Source: CAG-390 sp045546615
GTDB lineage: Bacteria; Bacillota; Clostridia; Oscillospirales; CAG-272
Direction of reading: 5' to 3'
Length of the DNA stretch: 64,000 nucleotides
Assembly (NCBI GenBank): GCA_045546615.1
Contig: JAZQDD010000020.1
Coordinates: 1 to 64,000, forward strand
The position numbers and the translations under genes are program-made. How positions within the stretch are numbered: the stretch's first letter is position 1; every line of letters begins with the position of its first letter. This document shows positions 7,497-15,588 of the stretch, in pieces. The notes beneath the pieces are model-generated. The model had not been told where the DNA came from, did no database searches, and saw nothing but the letters and a program-made list of their open reading frames with translations.

Positions 7497-7525
7497 TTGA
7501 CTTTTATGCCGATTATTCTTATAAT
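7497..7525 (+). promoter_or_regulatory. Promoter of the XRE/membrane gene
   Basis: TTGACT at 7497-7502, a 17-base spacer and TATAAT at 7520-7525. A weak terminator-like hairpin (AAAGCC / GGCTTT, around 7441-7466) after the LysR gene lies just upstream. Confidence 0.65.
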
Positions 7526-7554
7526 GTTGATAAAGACATAAGGGGGATTTCTCG

Positions 7555-7947
7555 ATGGTAGAAAAAAATATTAAAAATTTCAGGGAGCAAAAGGGTATTA
7601 GCCAATCTGAACTCGCGGAAAAATTAAACGTTACAAGACAAGCGGTCTCGAATTGGGAAACGGGAAAAACGCAACCCGATATAGACACGCTTCATAAAAT
7701 TGCGGACATACTTGAAGTAAGCATTGATGAACTGATTTACGGCAATAAAAGAACGAATCGCGTGGAAAATAAATATTATCACATTCAAAATATTACCAAT
7801 AAAGCAGGCAAAGGGATCGGCTTTGGCGCGGTTTTAGCTATGGTCATATCCTACGTAAACTGGCACTCTATCGGTTGGGCGATCCTTCACGGCATCTTTA
7901 ATTGGGGATACGTTATATATTATATCATTAAATACGGTTGGTCGTAA
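7555..7947 (+). CDS. XRE-family regulator with a C-terminal membrane segment
   Basis: A 130-residue protein. Residues 4-60 are an XRE helix-turn-helix (ISQSELAEKLNVTRQAVSNWE). Residues 85-128 are hydrophobic and aromatic-rich and probably form two membrane helices (GAVLAMVISYVNW, then WAILHGIFNWGYVIYYII). Short membrane-anchored XRE regulators of this plan are common in Clostridia and Bacilli, where they control neighbouring membrane functions. The ribosome site AAGGGGG precedes the ATG. It has its own promoter and terminator, so the target is not obvious. Confidence 0.85.
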   Translation: MVEKNIKNFREQKGISQSELAEKLNVTRQAVSNWETGKTQPDIDTLHKIADILEVSIDELIYGNKRTNRVENKYYHIQNITNKAGKGIGFGAVLAMVISYVNWHSIGWAILHGIFNWGYVIYYIIKYGWS

Positions 7948-7997
7948 GTGCGAGAAAAGGTTCAAAGTCCGCTATCAATAAAGTAAATCAGAGGGTC

Positions 7998-8030
7998 AAA
8001 GGGGCTGCGTTATTGGCGCAGTCCCTTTCT
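7998..8030 (+). terminator. Rho-independent terminator after the XRE/membrane gene
   Basis: AAAGGGGCTGCG / CGCAGTCCCTTT stem with one wobble, followed by CT-rich sequence. The rest of 7948-8117 holds only this and the next promoter. Confidence 0.65.
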
Positions 8031-8036
8031 AAAATA

Positions 8037-8065
8037 TTGACACTGTGCGCTGTGCGTGATATAAT
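8037..8065 (+). promoter_or_regulatory. Consensus promoter of the metallophosphoesterase gene
   Basis: TTGACA at 8037-8042, a 17-base spacer and TATAAT at 8060-8065, both perfect, with an upstream TG. Confidence 0.8.
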
Positions 8066-8117
8066 TAATTAAAAGGAAAAAATTGCTTTTGCAAGCTTGA
8101 AAACAGAGGTTAGCGCG

Positions 8118-9227
8118 ATGGAAAAAATACTTACAGCCTTTTGCTTTACGGACATACACAACCAGCAAGCGATGCTTGACTATCCCACCACGGTGCGCCG
8201 TTCGCTCATCCAAGCCGCGGAGCTTGCCGCGGCGGAGTTTGGGCTTGCCGACATTGCGATAGTCGGCGGGGATAACGTGTCCGACTACCCGCATTGGAAC
8301 AAGTCCTGCGCTTTGCCGAAAAAGAATTTCCTTGACTTAAAGGCTAAAATGCACGCTTGCATTTCGGACTGCACCAAGGACGGCAGGGTGCTGTACGTTG
8401 CGGGCAACAACGATATGATACTCGGCGACATCGGAACGGACGAAAACGAGCCGTATAATACCACCGATTTTTACGATCTTATGGACGGCGCATTCGGTGA
8501 GCTTCCCGACGGCGAAAAGATCATCCTTACCTCGCGCGAAAAGCCCAATGAGCTGTATTGGGGTGCGTTCCATTACGTTGTGGGCGGTATTGACTTTATC
8601 GGCATCAATATACACCCCGACACCGCGTTCAACACCCACGAGGGGTATTACAGCGACGAAACGCTCCGCTGGGTAAAGAATAAGCTCGATGAAATCGACC
8701 CCGACGGGCATAAATGCGTATTTGTCGTAGGGCATTTGTCGGCAATATATTATTTTAACAACGGAAATCTTTGCGAAACGATGATAAACGGCGACCGCGG
8801 CTTGTTTTACGATATATTCCGCGGACACAAAAACGCCTTTTACCTCTACGGTCACGTTCACGGCGAGGATTCCTGCTACAAGGAGCATTCATCGGGCGCG
8901 GTTTTGCACATCGACGGGGACAATAAGCCCCTCGGACGCAATTTGAGTGAGGCGGATTCGCGCGGTAAGGAGTACGAGTATTCATTCGTCCACATGGGCG
9001 GACTTCGTCCCTTTGGCGGTAAATATTTCGAGAATGACGGGCTTGAGGGCTTTGGCGGCGGCACAGAGAAAAAGTATTTCCCCTGCACCGCAACGCCGCG
9101 CCTTGTGCAGTTTTTGGTTTTTGAGGTCTACGGCGACCGCGTGGTTTTTCACGTTAGAAACACGGGCGAGCATGAGGAATATAACAAAAATGACAGACTT
9201 GCGCAATATACGGTGTATCTGACGTAA
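8118..9227 (+). CDS. Calcineurin-like metallophosphoesterase
   Basis: A 369-residue protein with the metallophosphoesterase motif series: D-x-H in CFTDIHN near the N terminus, GGDN, GNND (residues 90-105), then GHLS and GHVHG for the two-metal centre. It is cytoplasmic: no signal peptide. The substrate (nucleotide, phosphoprotein or phosphodiester) is not indicated. The start at 8118 follows AGAGG by eight bases; an upstream TTG at 8097 is in frame but lacks a ribosome site. From here on the DNA is clearly more GC-rich than the first 8 kb. It is alone behind a consensus promoter. Confidence 0.8.
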   Translation: MEKILTAFCFTDIHNQQAMLDYPTTVRRSLIQAAELAAAEFGLADIAIVGGDNVSDYPHWNKSCALPKKNFLDLKAKMHACISDCTKDGRVLYVAGNNDMILGDIGTDENEPYNTTDFYDLMDGAFGELPDGEKIILTSREKPNELYWGAFHYVVGGIDFIGINIHPDTAFNTHEGYYSDETLRWVKNKLDEIDPDGHKCVFVVGHLSAIYYFNNGNLCETMINGDRGLFYDIFRGHKNAFYLYGHVHGEDSCYKEHSSGAVLHIDGDNKPLGRNLSEADSRGKEYEYSFVHMGGLRPFGGKYFENDGLEGFGGGTEKKYFPCTATPRLVQFLVFEVYGDRVVFHVRNTGEHEEYNKNDRLAQYTVYLT

Positions 9228-9365
9228 AATTTCTTAAACGCCAGCGTCCTCGGCGTGAAGTTTATATAGTTAAAACAAGAATAATTTTTATAATATTTAT
9301 CAAAATAAGTGTGGGTAGGAATTTGTGCCGAAAGAGGCGTAAAATACCTGCGCGGGGGGACATCT

Positions 9366-10427
9366 ATGCAGAAGAATATTTTGCTCATACTAACGGGCGG
9401 TACGATATGCTCATTTGCCGACAGCAAGGGAGAGCGCGATGCTGATACCTTGGCGGCGAGGGCTTTGATAATCGATAATTTCAGAAACGGCACTTCGCCG
9501 TACAGAAGCAAGGAGTGCGTCAAATTCGATTCAAAATTCCCCTTGAATATTTTAAGCGAAAATCTTACGCCCGACCATTGGAACACGCTCATCGGGGAAA
9601 TGAGGACGTATGATCTCTCATCCTATGACGGAGTCATTATACTTCACGGTACTGATACGCTGGCGTACACGGCGGCGCTATTTTCGCTTTTGCTTGCGGG
9701 TATTTGCGTTCCTGTGATATTCGTTTCCAGCCAGCTTGGGCTGAATGAGGCCGGAACGAACGGCAACGATAATTTCAAAGCCGCGGTGGAGCTTATAGTC
9801 AACGGGATATCGCCAAACGTGTATGCGGTATACAGAAACGACGAGACGATGGGCAACGAGACGAAAAAAACGCTGTATCTGCACTATGCCGCGCATTTGT
9901 TGCAGTGTGCCAACCACTCCGATAATTTTTACAGCTGTGATATGCAAGAGATAGCGTTTGAAAACGCCGCGCACGCGGGGCGCAGATGCGCATCCGCGCA
10001 AATGATTTTTAATGACGCTCGTTTTGACGGCATAAGCGCAAACGTCCTCAAGCTGTCGCCGTACGTTGGTATAGATTACTCCAAATATTCGTTGGATGGG
10101 GTGGATGCCGTGGTGCATGGGACGTATCATTCAAGCACCGTGCCGACAGATCCTTGCGGCAGATCGACGGATATCAGCAAGCATTCGATAATGTATTTGA
10201 AGAAAAAATGCGGCGAGGCGGGCGGCATCCCCCTCTTTATCGAGCCATGCAGCAAAACAGCGTATATAAGCACGGGAAACGCTTTGCGCGGCGGAATACT
10301 GCCGATAAGGGGGTTAAGCTCCGAAATGGCGTATGTAAAAACGCTTTTGGGATGCTCTTTGGGGCTTCGAGCAGAAGAGCTGTACAATTTTATTAATAAA
10401 ACAAACGTCAATGATGAGTTTGTGTGA
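9366..10427 (+). CDS. Asparaginase/glutaminase-family amidohydrolase (type I-like)
   Basis: A 353-residue protein with both catalytic signatures of the asparaginase family: TGGTI at residues 10-14, where the Thr is the nucleophile, and HGTDT near 90-94, with Thr-Asp for the second catalytic set; a Lys follows later in the family. There is no signal peptide, so it is cytoplasmic. It would release ammonia from Asn or Gln. Archaeal GatD, which feeds ammonia to GatE, belongs to the same family. It lies directly upstream of the T-box/aspS/gat operon, though that operon has its own promoter. The start follows a GGGGGG ribosome site. Sequence divergence from textbook asparaginases leaves the substrate uncertain. 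Confidence 0.75.
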   Translation: MQKNILLILTGGTICSFADSKGERDADTLAARALIIDNFRNGTSPYRSKECVKFDSKFPLNILSENLTPDHWNTLIGEMRTYDLSSYDGVIILHGTDTLAYTAALFSLLLAGICVPVIFVSSQLGLNEAGTNGNDNFKAAVELIVNGISPNVYAVYRNDETMGNETKKTLYLHYAAHLLQCANHSDNFYSCDMQEIAFENAAHAGRRCASAQMIFNDARFDGISANVLKLSPYVGIDYSKYSLDGVDAVVHGTYHSSTVPTDPCGRSTDISKHSIMYLKKKCGEAGGIPLFIEPCSKTAYISTGNALRGGILPIRGLSSEMAYVKTLLGCSLGLRAEELYNFINKTNVNDEFV

Positions 10428-10449
10428 GATGTTTTTTTCGAAATTGTAG

Positions 10450-10478
10450 TTGACATCGTTTGAAAAACGTGATATAAT
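10450..10478 (+). promoter_or_regulatory. Consensus promoter of the aspS T-box operon
   Basis: TTGACA at 10450-10455, a 17-base spacer and TATAAT at 10473-10478 in the recurring GTGATATAAT context. Confidence 0.8.
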
Positions 10479-10486
10479 AAAGCAAA

Positions 10487-10730
10487 ATAAAGACAGTGAT
10501 GAAGCGAGTACTGTGAGTATCTTGTGTACAGAGAGCCGTGGGTGCTGAGACACGGCACAAGACTTATGGGAAAAACACTTCGGAGTCGGCGGAAGAAAGC
10601 TACGGCGAGTAGAACCGCACGTTCGTCGCGTAAAGACGCAGTTGAGTGGATCGCCCTTGGCGGTCAATTTGGGTGGTATCGCGGAAGCTTGCCTTTCGTC
10701 CCATGCGGGGCGGAAGGCTTTTTGTTTTTA
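10487..10730 (+). promoter_or_regulatory. T-box riboswitch (tRNA-Asn specifier) upstream of aspS-gatCAB
   Basis: All T-box parts can be followed: a kink-turn-like GTGATGAAGCGAGTA at the 5' side of stem I, the conserved GAGAGCC distal arm at 10531, the specifier region, the antiterminator GGGTGGTATCGCGG at 10671-10684, and a terminator (GCCTTTCGTCCC / GGGGCGGAAGGC, 10691-10718) followed by a T run. By the spacing rule codon-A-N5-GAGU, as I recall it for the glyQS leader, the specifier is AAC (10574-10576), an Asn codon. A GAC (Asp) triplet lies at 10561-10563. Uncharged tRNA-Asn would thus switch on AspRS and the amidotransferase that make Asn-tRNA. Confidence 0.85.
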
Positions 10731-10775
10731 ATTTATAAAAAATATGCTTAAATATTTTCTTGGGAGGAAGAAAAA

Positions 10776-12551
10776 ATGTTGAGAACACATAATTGTAATG
10801 AAATAAGGCCCGAGCATATCGGTCAGAAGGTCGTTTTGACGGGATGGATGGATACGGTCCGCGATCACGGCGGTATTCTTTTCGTTGACCTTCGCGACCA
10901 TTTCGGAACTACGCAGGTCGTTTTTTCCGATGATAAGATGCTTAACGGTATCCTCAAGGAGACCGTTGTGCTTATCGAGGGTGTTGTAACCGAGAGAAGC
11001 GAGGACACCGTAAACCCCAAGATCGAAACGGGAATGGTAGAGGTAAAGGCTGACCGCATTGAGGTTCTCGGCCCTTGCCTTTTCGGACTTCCTTTTGATA
11101 TCGACGCGTCTACCGCCACCCGCGAGGACGTAAGACTTAAATATCGCTATCTTGACTTGAGAAACAGAAAGATACACGATAATATCGTGCTTCGTTCAAA
11201 GATACTCAGCTATCTGCGTTCGCAGATGGAGGAGCTGGGCTTTGTTGAGATACAAACTCCCATTCTTACCGCATCGTCTCCTGAGGGCGCGCGCGACTAT
11301 CTTGTACCCAGCCGTAAGCACAAGGGCAAGTTCTATGCGCTTCCGCAGGCTCCCCAGCAGTTCAAGCAGCTGCTTATGGTATCGGGCTTTGACCGCTATT
11401 TCCAGATAGCTCCTTGCTTCCGTGACGAGGACGCGCGTCAGGACCGTTCCCCCGGAGAATTCTATCAGCTCGACTTTGAGATGTCCTTCGCAACGCAGGA
11501 GGATGTATTCGAGGTTGCCGAGAGTGTTGTATACAATACTTTCTCCAAGTTCAGCAACAAGAAGGTCTCAAAGCCCCCCTTCAAGAGAATAACTTTTGCC
11601 GAGTCCATGCTTAAATACGGAACGGATAAGCCCGACCTCAGAAACCCGCTTGAGATCAAGGATCTTACGGACTTCTTTGCCGCAAATGAATTTCTTACCG
11701 TAAACGGCAGAACCGTACCTTTCAAGAACAAGCTCGTTCGCGGTATCGTTGCCAATTATCTCGTTAAGAGAGACGGCGAGGGCGACGGCAAAAAGGCGTT
11801 TGAGAAAGCTATCGACACCTATTCAAGAAGCATAGGTATGAAGTTTGGTTGCGGTTATATCACGCTTGAGGACGGCGAGTTCAAGGGCCCGATCGCAAAG
11901 TTCCTTACCGATGAGCAAAAGAAGGAGCTGTGCGAGCTTTGCGCAATCAAGGAGGGCGATTCTCTGTTCTTCATCAGCGACAACGCCTCCGTAATCAACA
12001 AGCTTGCGGGCGAAATGCGCACTTGGATAGCCAACGAGCTTGGTCTTATTAATAAGGATGCGTTTGAGTTCTGCTTTATCGTTGATTTCCCGATGTATGA
12101 GCTTAATCCCGAGACTAACAAGATCGACTTTACGCACAATCCCTTCTCCATGCCTCAGGGCGGAATGGATGCGCTTCTTAACAAAGATCCTCTTGAAATT
12201 TTTGCATACCAGTATGATATCGTCTGCAACGGAGTAGAATTATCCTCGGGAGCTGTCAGAAACCACAACCCCGAGATAATGAGAAAGGCGTTTGAGATCG
12301 CGGGCTACGGCGAGGACGACCTCAAGGCGAAATTCGGCGCACTCTACACGGCATTCTCCTACGGCGCACCGCCTCACGCGGGCATGGCTCCCGGCGTTGA
12401 CAGAATGATAATGCTCATTGCCGAGGAGGAGACTATCCGCGACGTTATCGCATTCCCGCTTAACGGTAACGCGCAAGACCTCATGATGGGCGCACCCGGT
12501 GAGGTCACCGAACAACAGCTCCGCGAAGTTCATATAAAAGTAAGAGATTAA
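10776..12551 (+). CDS. aspS: Aspartyl-tRNA synthetase
   Basis: A 591-residue class II synthetase of the bacterial type: N-terminal OB-fold anticodon-binding domain (1-110), catalytic core with motif 2 around FRDEDARQDRSPGEFYQLDFEMSF and motif 3 GVDRMIMLI near the C terminus, and the bacterial GAD insertion between. It charges tRNA-Asp in the cytoplasm. With gatC, gatA-like and gatB directly downstream under one tRNA-Asn-type T-box, it is probably non-discriminating and also makes Asp-tRNA-Asn for transamidation. That inference rests on context; discrimination residues were not checked. The start follows GGGAGGAAG. Confidence 0.95.
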   Translation: MLRTHNCNEIRPEHIGQKVVLTGWMDTVRDHGGILFVDLRDHFGTTQVVFSDDKMLNGILKETVVLIEGVVTERSEDTVNPKIETGMVEVKADRIEVLGPCLFGLPFDIDASTATREDVRLKYRYLDLRNRKIHDNIVLRSKILSYLRSQMEELGFVEIQTPILTASSPEGARDYLVPSRKHKGKFYALPQAPQQFKQLLMVSGFDRYFQIAPCFRDEDARQDRSPGEFYQLDFEMSFATQEDVFEVAESVVYNTFSKFSNKKVSKPPFKRITFAESMLKYGTDKPDLRNPLEIKDLTDFFAANEFLTVNGRTVPFKNKLVRGIVANYLVKRDGEGDGKKAFEKAIDTYSRSIGMKFGCGYITLEDGEFKGPIAKFLTDEQKKELCELCAIKEGDSLFFISDNASVINKLAGEMRTWIANELGLINKDAFEFCFIVDFPMYELNPETNKIDFTHNPFSMPQGGMDALLNKDPLEIFAYQYDIVCNGVELSSGAVRNHNPEIMRKAFEIAGYGEDDLKAKFGALYTAFSYGAPPHAGMAPGVDRMIMLIAEEETIRDVIAFPLNGNAQDLMMGAPGEVTEQQLREVHIKVRD

Positions 12552-12572
12552 TCGCTTTAAAAGGAGTTTTTT

Positions 12573-12854
12573 ATGAATAAAGAAACACTTGGAAGACTTG
12601 AGCTTCTGAATCAGCTCAAGCTCACGGAAGAGCAAAGGAGCGACGTGCTGTCTTTCTTTGAGAGCAGGGAAAGAGACATGGAGCAGGTAAACACAATAGA
12701 TACCGCCGACACGGAACGCATGGTTCACGTTATGCCGATTATGACGGTTGTCCGCGAGGACGTAGTTGTTCAGAACTTCTCGCGCGAGGCACTTCAAGAG
12801 GGCGCACCCGAAACCGACGAGGGCTATTGGTGCGTTCCCAAGGTCGTTGAATGA
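12573..12854 (+). CDS. gatC: Asp/Glu-tRNA amidotransferase subunit C
   Basis: A 93-residue GatC, the small subunit that wraps around the GatA-GatB interface and stabilises the complex. Length and the N-terminal helical pattern (LGRLELLNQLKLTEEQRSDVLSFF) fit. The C-terminal NFSREALQEGAPETDEGYWCVPKVVE shows the typical 'aP....gyf.VPkvve' ending. Second gene of the T-box operon, 21 bases after aspS, with AAGGAG before the ATG. Its presence argues that a GatCAB-like complex is built, despite the odd GatA next door. Confidence 0.9.
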   Translation: MNKETLGRLELLNQLKLTEEQRSDVLSFFESRERDMEQVNTIDTADTERMVHVMPIMTVVREDVVVQNFSREALQEGAPETDEGYWCVPKVVE

Positions 12855-12866
12855 TCGGAGGATGGG

Positions 12867-14042
12867 ATGATGGAAGAAAAAAAGATCATTATTGCCGATG
12901 ATATGATACTCACGGTGGGAAGCCCCACCACCGCAGGCTCAAAAATGCTTGACGGATATAACAGCTTGTTTGAGGCAGAGGTGCTTACTCGCCTTAATGC
13001 CGCAGGATATCAGCTCGGCGGCAAAGCCGACGTTGGCGAGTTCGCCATAGACCTTCTCGGCGAGACTTCATATAAGGGTGCTTTGGTTGCTGACGGCAAG
13101 ATCAAAAATGCCGCGGCAGAGGCAATCAAGGCAAGCGATGCCGCAGCGGCAATTTGCCTTGACGTAAACGGCAGCGTCAGACGCGCCGCCGCCCAAAGCG
13201 GACTTGTCAGCCTCAAGGCTACCTACGGTACTGTTTCCCGCTACGGTACGGTTCCCGTTGCTTGCTCGGGTGAGACTGTAAGCATTCTTGCCGCAGATGC
13301 CGAGGTCTGCCGTGACGTTCTTGACGTTGTGGCAGGAAATGATAAAAAGGACGGAACGAGCCTTTCCGACGATATCTGCGCCAAGGTCAAAAAGGGCGCG
13401 GAGTATGCTCCCGTCCGCAAGGTCGCGCTCATTTCTTCTATGATGAATGGCGCGGACGCTGACGTAAAGGAAAAGATCGACGCGGCAGTTGCCGCCATGG
13501 AGAGCAAGGGAGTTGAGGTAACTTCCGTAGATAACGGCGTTATCCCCATGGCAAGGGGCGCGTGGAACGTTCTTATGAGCGCGGAGCTTTGCAATAACGT
13601 TTCGCGTTACGACGGCGTGAAGTACGGATACCGTTCCAATACTTTTTCCAATATCGAGGAGCTTTACACCAACAGCCGTACCGAGGCGTTCGGTGATTTG
13701 CTCAAGGCGGCAATACTCTTTGGCTCTGATACGCTCTCAAGCGAGAACTATGACGGCGTATACGATAAGTGCCTGAGAATGCGCAGAGTCATTGTTGATG
13801 AATTTTCCAAGATATTTGAAGAATTCGACGCGGTCATTATGCCGAGCTGTTCGTCCATGTCGTATGCGGCAGAGGACGTTGCGGCAAACAAATATATTTC
13901 CTTTGAGGAGAATTACTATACCGCACCTGCGTCCATTACGGGATTGCCCGCAGTAGTGGCTGGCGGCGTTCAGGTGATCGGAAGAGCTTTTTCGGAGCAG
14001 GCTTTGCTGGATTTAGCGAGAATTATTAAGGAGGGCAGATAA
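12867..14042 (+). CDS. GatA-like protein lacking the amidase catalytic Lys and cis-Ser
   Basis: A 391-residue protein that aligns with GatA from the region after the catalytic Lys to the C terminus (KMLDGYNSLFEAEVLTRLN; TYGTVSRYG; SRYDGVKYGYRS). Normal GatA has about 480 residues. The first 70 or so residues are missing; the GatA motif GIKDN with the catalytic Lys reads IIADDM here; the GGSSGGSAA loop with the cis-Ser is replaced by an Ala-rich stretch (KIKNAAAEAIKASDAAAA). Only the nucleophile-type Ser survives, in NGSVRRAAA for GGSIRQPAA. The frame is intact and sits exactly in the gatA slot, so it is likely maintained as a structural or non-glutaminase subunit. A true GatA could be encoded elsewhere. 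Confidence 0.8.
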   Translation: MMEEKKIIIADDMILTVGSPTTAGSKMLDGYNSLFEAEVLTRLNAAGYQLGGKADVGEFAIDLLGETSYKGALVADGKIKNAAAEAIKASDAAAAICLDVNGSVRRAAAQSGLVSLKATYGTVSRYGTVPVACSGETVSILAADAEVCRDVLDVVAGNDKKDGTSLSDDICAKVKKGAEYAPVRKVALISSMMNGADADVKEKIDAAVAAMESKGVEVTSVDNGVIPMARGAWNVLMSAELCNNVSRYDGVKYGYRSNTFSNIEELYTNSRTEAFGDLLKAAILFGSDTLSSENYDGVYDKCLRMRRVIVDEFSKIFEEFDAVIMPSCSSMSYAAEDVAANKYISFEENYYTAPASITGLPAVVAGGVQVIGRAFSEQALLDLARIIKEGR

Positions 14043-14043
14043 G

Positions 14044-15486
14044 ATGAGATACGAAACTGTCATAGGACTTGAGGTTCACGTTGAGCTGGCAACAAAGTCA
14101 AAGATATTTTGCTCTTGCTCCGCCCATTCTTACGGCGCTGACCCCAATACCCACGTTTGTCCCGCCTGCTGCGGAATGCCCGGAATGCTTCCCGTAGTAA
14201 ACAAAAGCGTTGTTGACTACGGTATGAAGGCGGGTATGATGCTCAATTGCCATATAAACAGAGTTACAACCTTTGACAAGAAGAGCTATTATTACCCCGA
14301 TCTTCCCGCCGCGTATCAAACCACGCAGTGGTTTGCTCCCGTTGCGGTAAACGGACTCGTTGAGATAAAAACGTCAAAAGGAACAAAAAACGTCAGAATA
14401 AAGCAGATCCACATGGAAGAGGATGCAGGAAAGCTGGTTCACGACATCCGCGAGGATACGACTCACGTTGACTTCAACCGCACGAGCGTTCCGCTTATAG
14501 AAATAGTAAGCCAGCCCGATCTGTCAAGCGCAGAGGAGGTCGAGGCTTATCTTGAAAGACTCAAGACACTGCTTCGTTATGCGAGAGTTGCGGAGTGCGA
14601 AATGGCACACGGAACTATGCGTTGCGACGTTAACCTTTCCGTACGTCCCGAGGGCAGTGACAAGCTCGGCGTTAGAACCGAGATAAAGAATATGAACTCC
14701 ATAGAGGCTATAAAGCGCGCTATTGAGTATGAAACCGCAAGACATATCGACGCTATTGAGAACGGCACGGAGGTTCTCCGTCAGGAGACCAGACGCTGGG
14801 ATGATATCAAGGCGAGAAGCTACGCCATGAGAACCAAGGAAACTGCGGGCGACTACCGCTATTTCCCAGATCCCAACGTAATGCCCGTAGAGATCGACGA
14901 GGATTGGTTTGAGAATGTCAAAGCATCTCTCCCCGAATTCCCCGAGGTCAAGCTCGAGAGATATATGCGCGATTACGGACTTAGCGAATATGACGCAACA
15001 CAGCTTACCAAGAGCATTGCGCTTTGCGACTGCTTTGAGGATGCGTACCGCGTTTGCAAGTCGGCAAAGGATGCGGCTAACTGGATGATATCCGAGGTTA
15101 TGAGCATATTGAACGCCAGAAAAATGACGTATGATATGCTTGATATATGCGGAAATTCTCTCGGAAACCTGATACTTCTCGTGTCAGAGGGTAAGGTCGG
15201 CAGAGCAAATGCCAAGAAAATACTCTTTGCCATGTTTGACGACTCATCCATCGAGCCTTACGCTTACGCCGAGGCTAACGGATATATCATTTCAAACGAC
15301 GTATCCAAGATCGAGTCTGTTGTAAAAGCCGTTCTCGAGGCAGATCCCGCTTCGGTTGCTGACTATAAGGGCGGAAAAGAAAAGGCGCTTATGGCACTTT
15401 TCGGAAGATGTATGAAAGACCTCAAGGGCAACTGCGATCCGCAGACCTTGAGAGGTATTTTGATCGATCTTATCTCCAAATCGTAA
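14044..15486 (+). CDS. gatB: Asp/Glu-tRNA amidotransferase subunit B
   Basis: A 480-residue full-length GatB, the kinase/transamidase subunit that phosphorylates Asp- or Glu-tRNA and adds ammonia. The N terminus shows the family motif YETVIGLEVHVEL, the zinc-binding Cys set (CSCS, later CPACCGMPG) and AYQTTQWF-type core; the C-terminal 150 residues are the helical YqeY-like tail that contacts tRNA. It starts one base after the GatA-like stop codon, which suggests translational coupling. Catalytic parts appear intact, unlike GatA. Last gene of the T-box operon. Confidence 0.95.
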   Translation: MRYETVIGLEVHVELATKSKIFCSCSAHSYGADPNTHVCPACCGMPGMLPVVNKSVVDYGMKAGMMLNCHINRVTTFDKKSYYYPDLPAAYQTTQWFAPVAVNGLVEIKTSKGTKNVRIKQIHMEEDAGKLVHDIREDTTHVDFNRTSVPLIEIVSQPDLSSAEEVEAYLERLKTLLRYARVAECEMAHGTMRCDVNLSVRPEGSDKLGVRTEIKNMNSIEAIKRAIEYETARHIDAIENGTEVLRQETRRWDDIKARSYAMRTKETAGDYRYFPDPNVMPVEIDEDWFENVKASLPEFPEVKLERYMRDYGLSEYDATQLTKSIALCDCFEDAYRVCKSAKDAANWMISEVMSILNARKMTYDMLDICGNSLGNLILLVSEGKVGRANAKKILFAMFDDSSIEPYAYAEANGYIISNDVSKIESVVKAVLEADPASVADYKGGKEKALMALFGRCMKDLKGNCDPQTLRGILIDLISKS

Positions 15487-15588
15487 TTCGAATGCCTTGA
15501 GCCGCGCTTTAATTTGCGTATAACGTCGAAATAAATAATACGATCAAGGTATTATGTTTATCCGAAGTTTTTTGGAGGGCACAAAAGA

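Noticed and set aside
8097..8117. TTG start for the metallophosphoesterase
   Set aside because: No ribosome site, while the ATG at 8118 has one at the right distance and begins closer to the first metal motif.
15487..15588. SAM or other sulfur riboswitch before the trans-sulfuration gene
   Set aside because: The gap is about 100 bases and shows no conserved riboswitch core or terminator.
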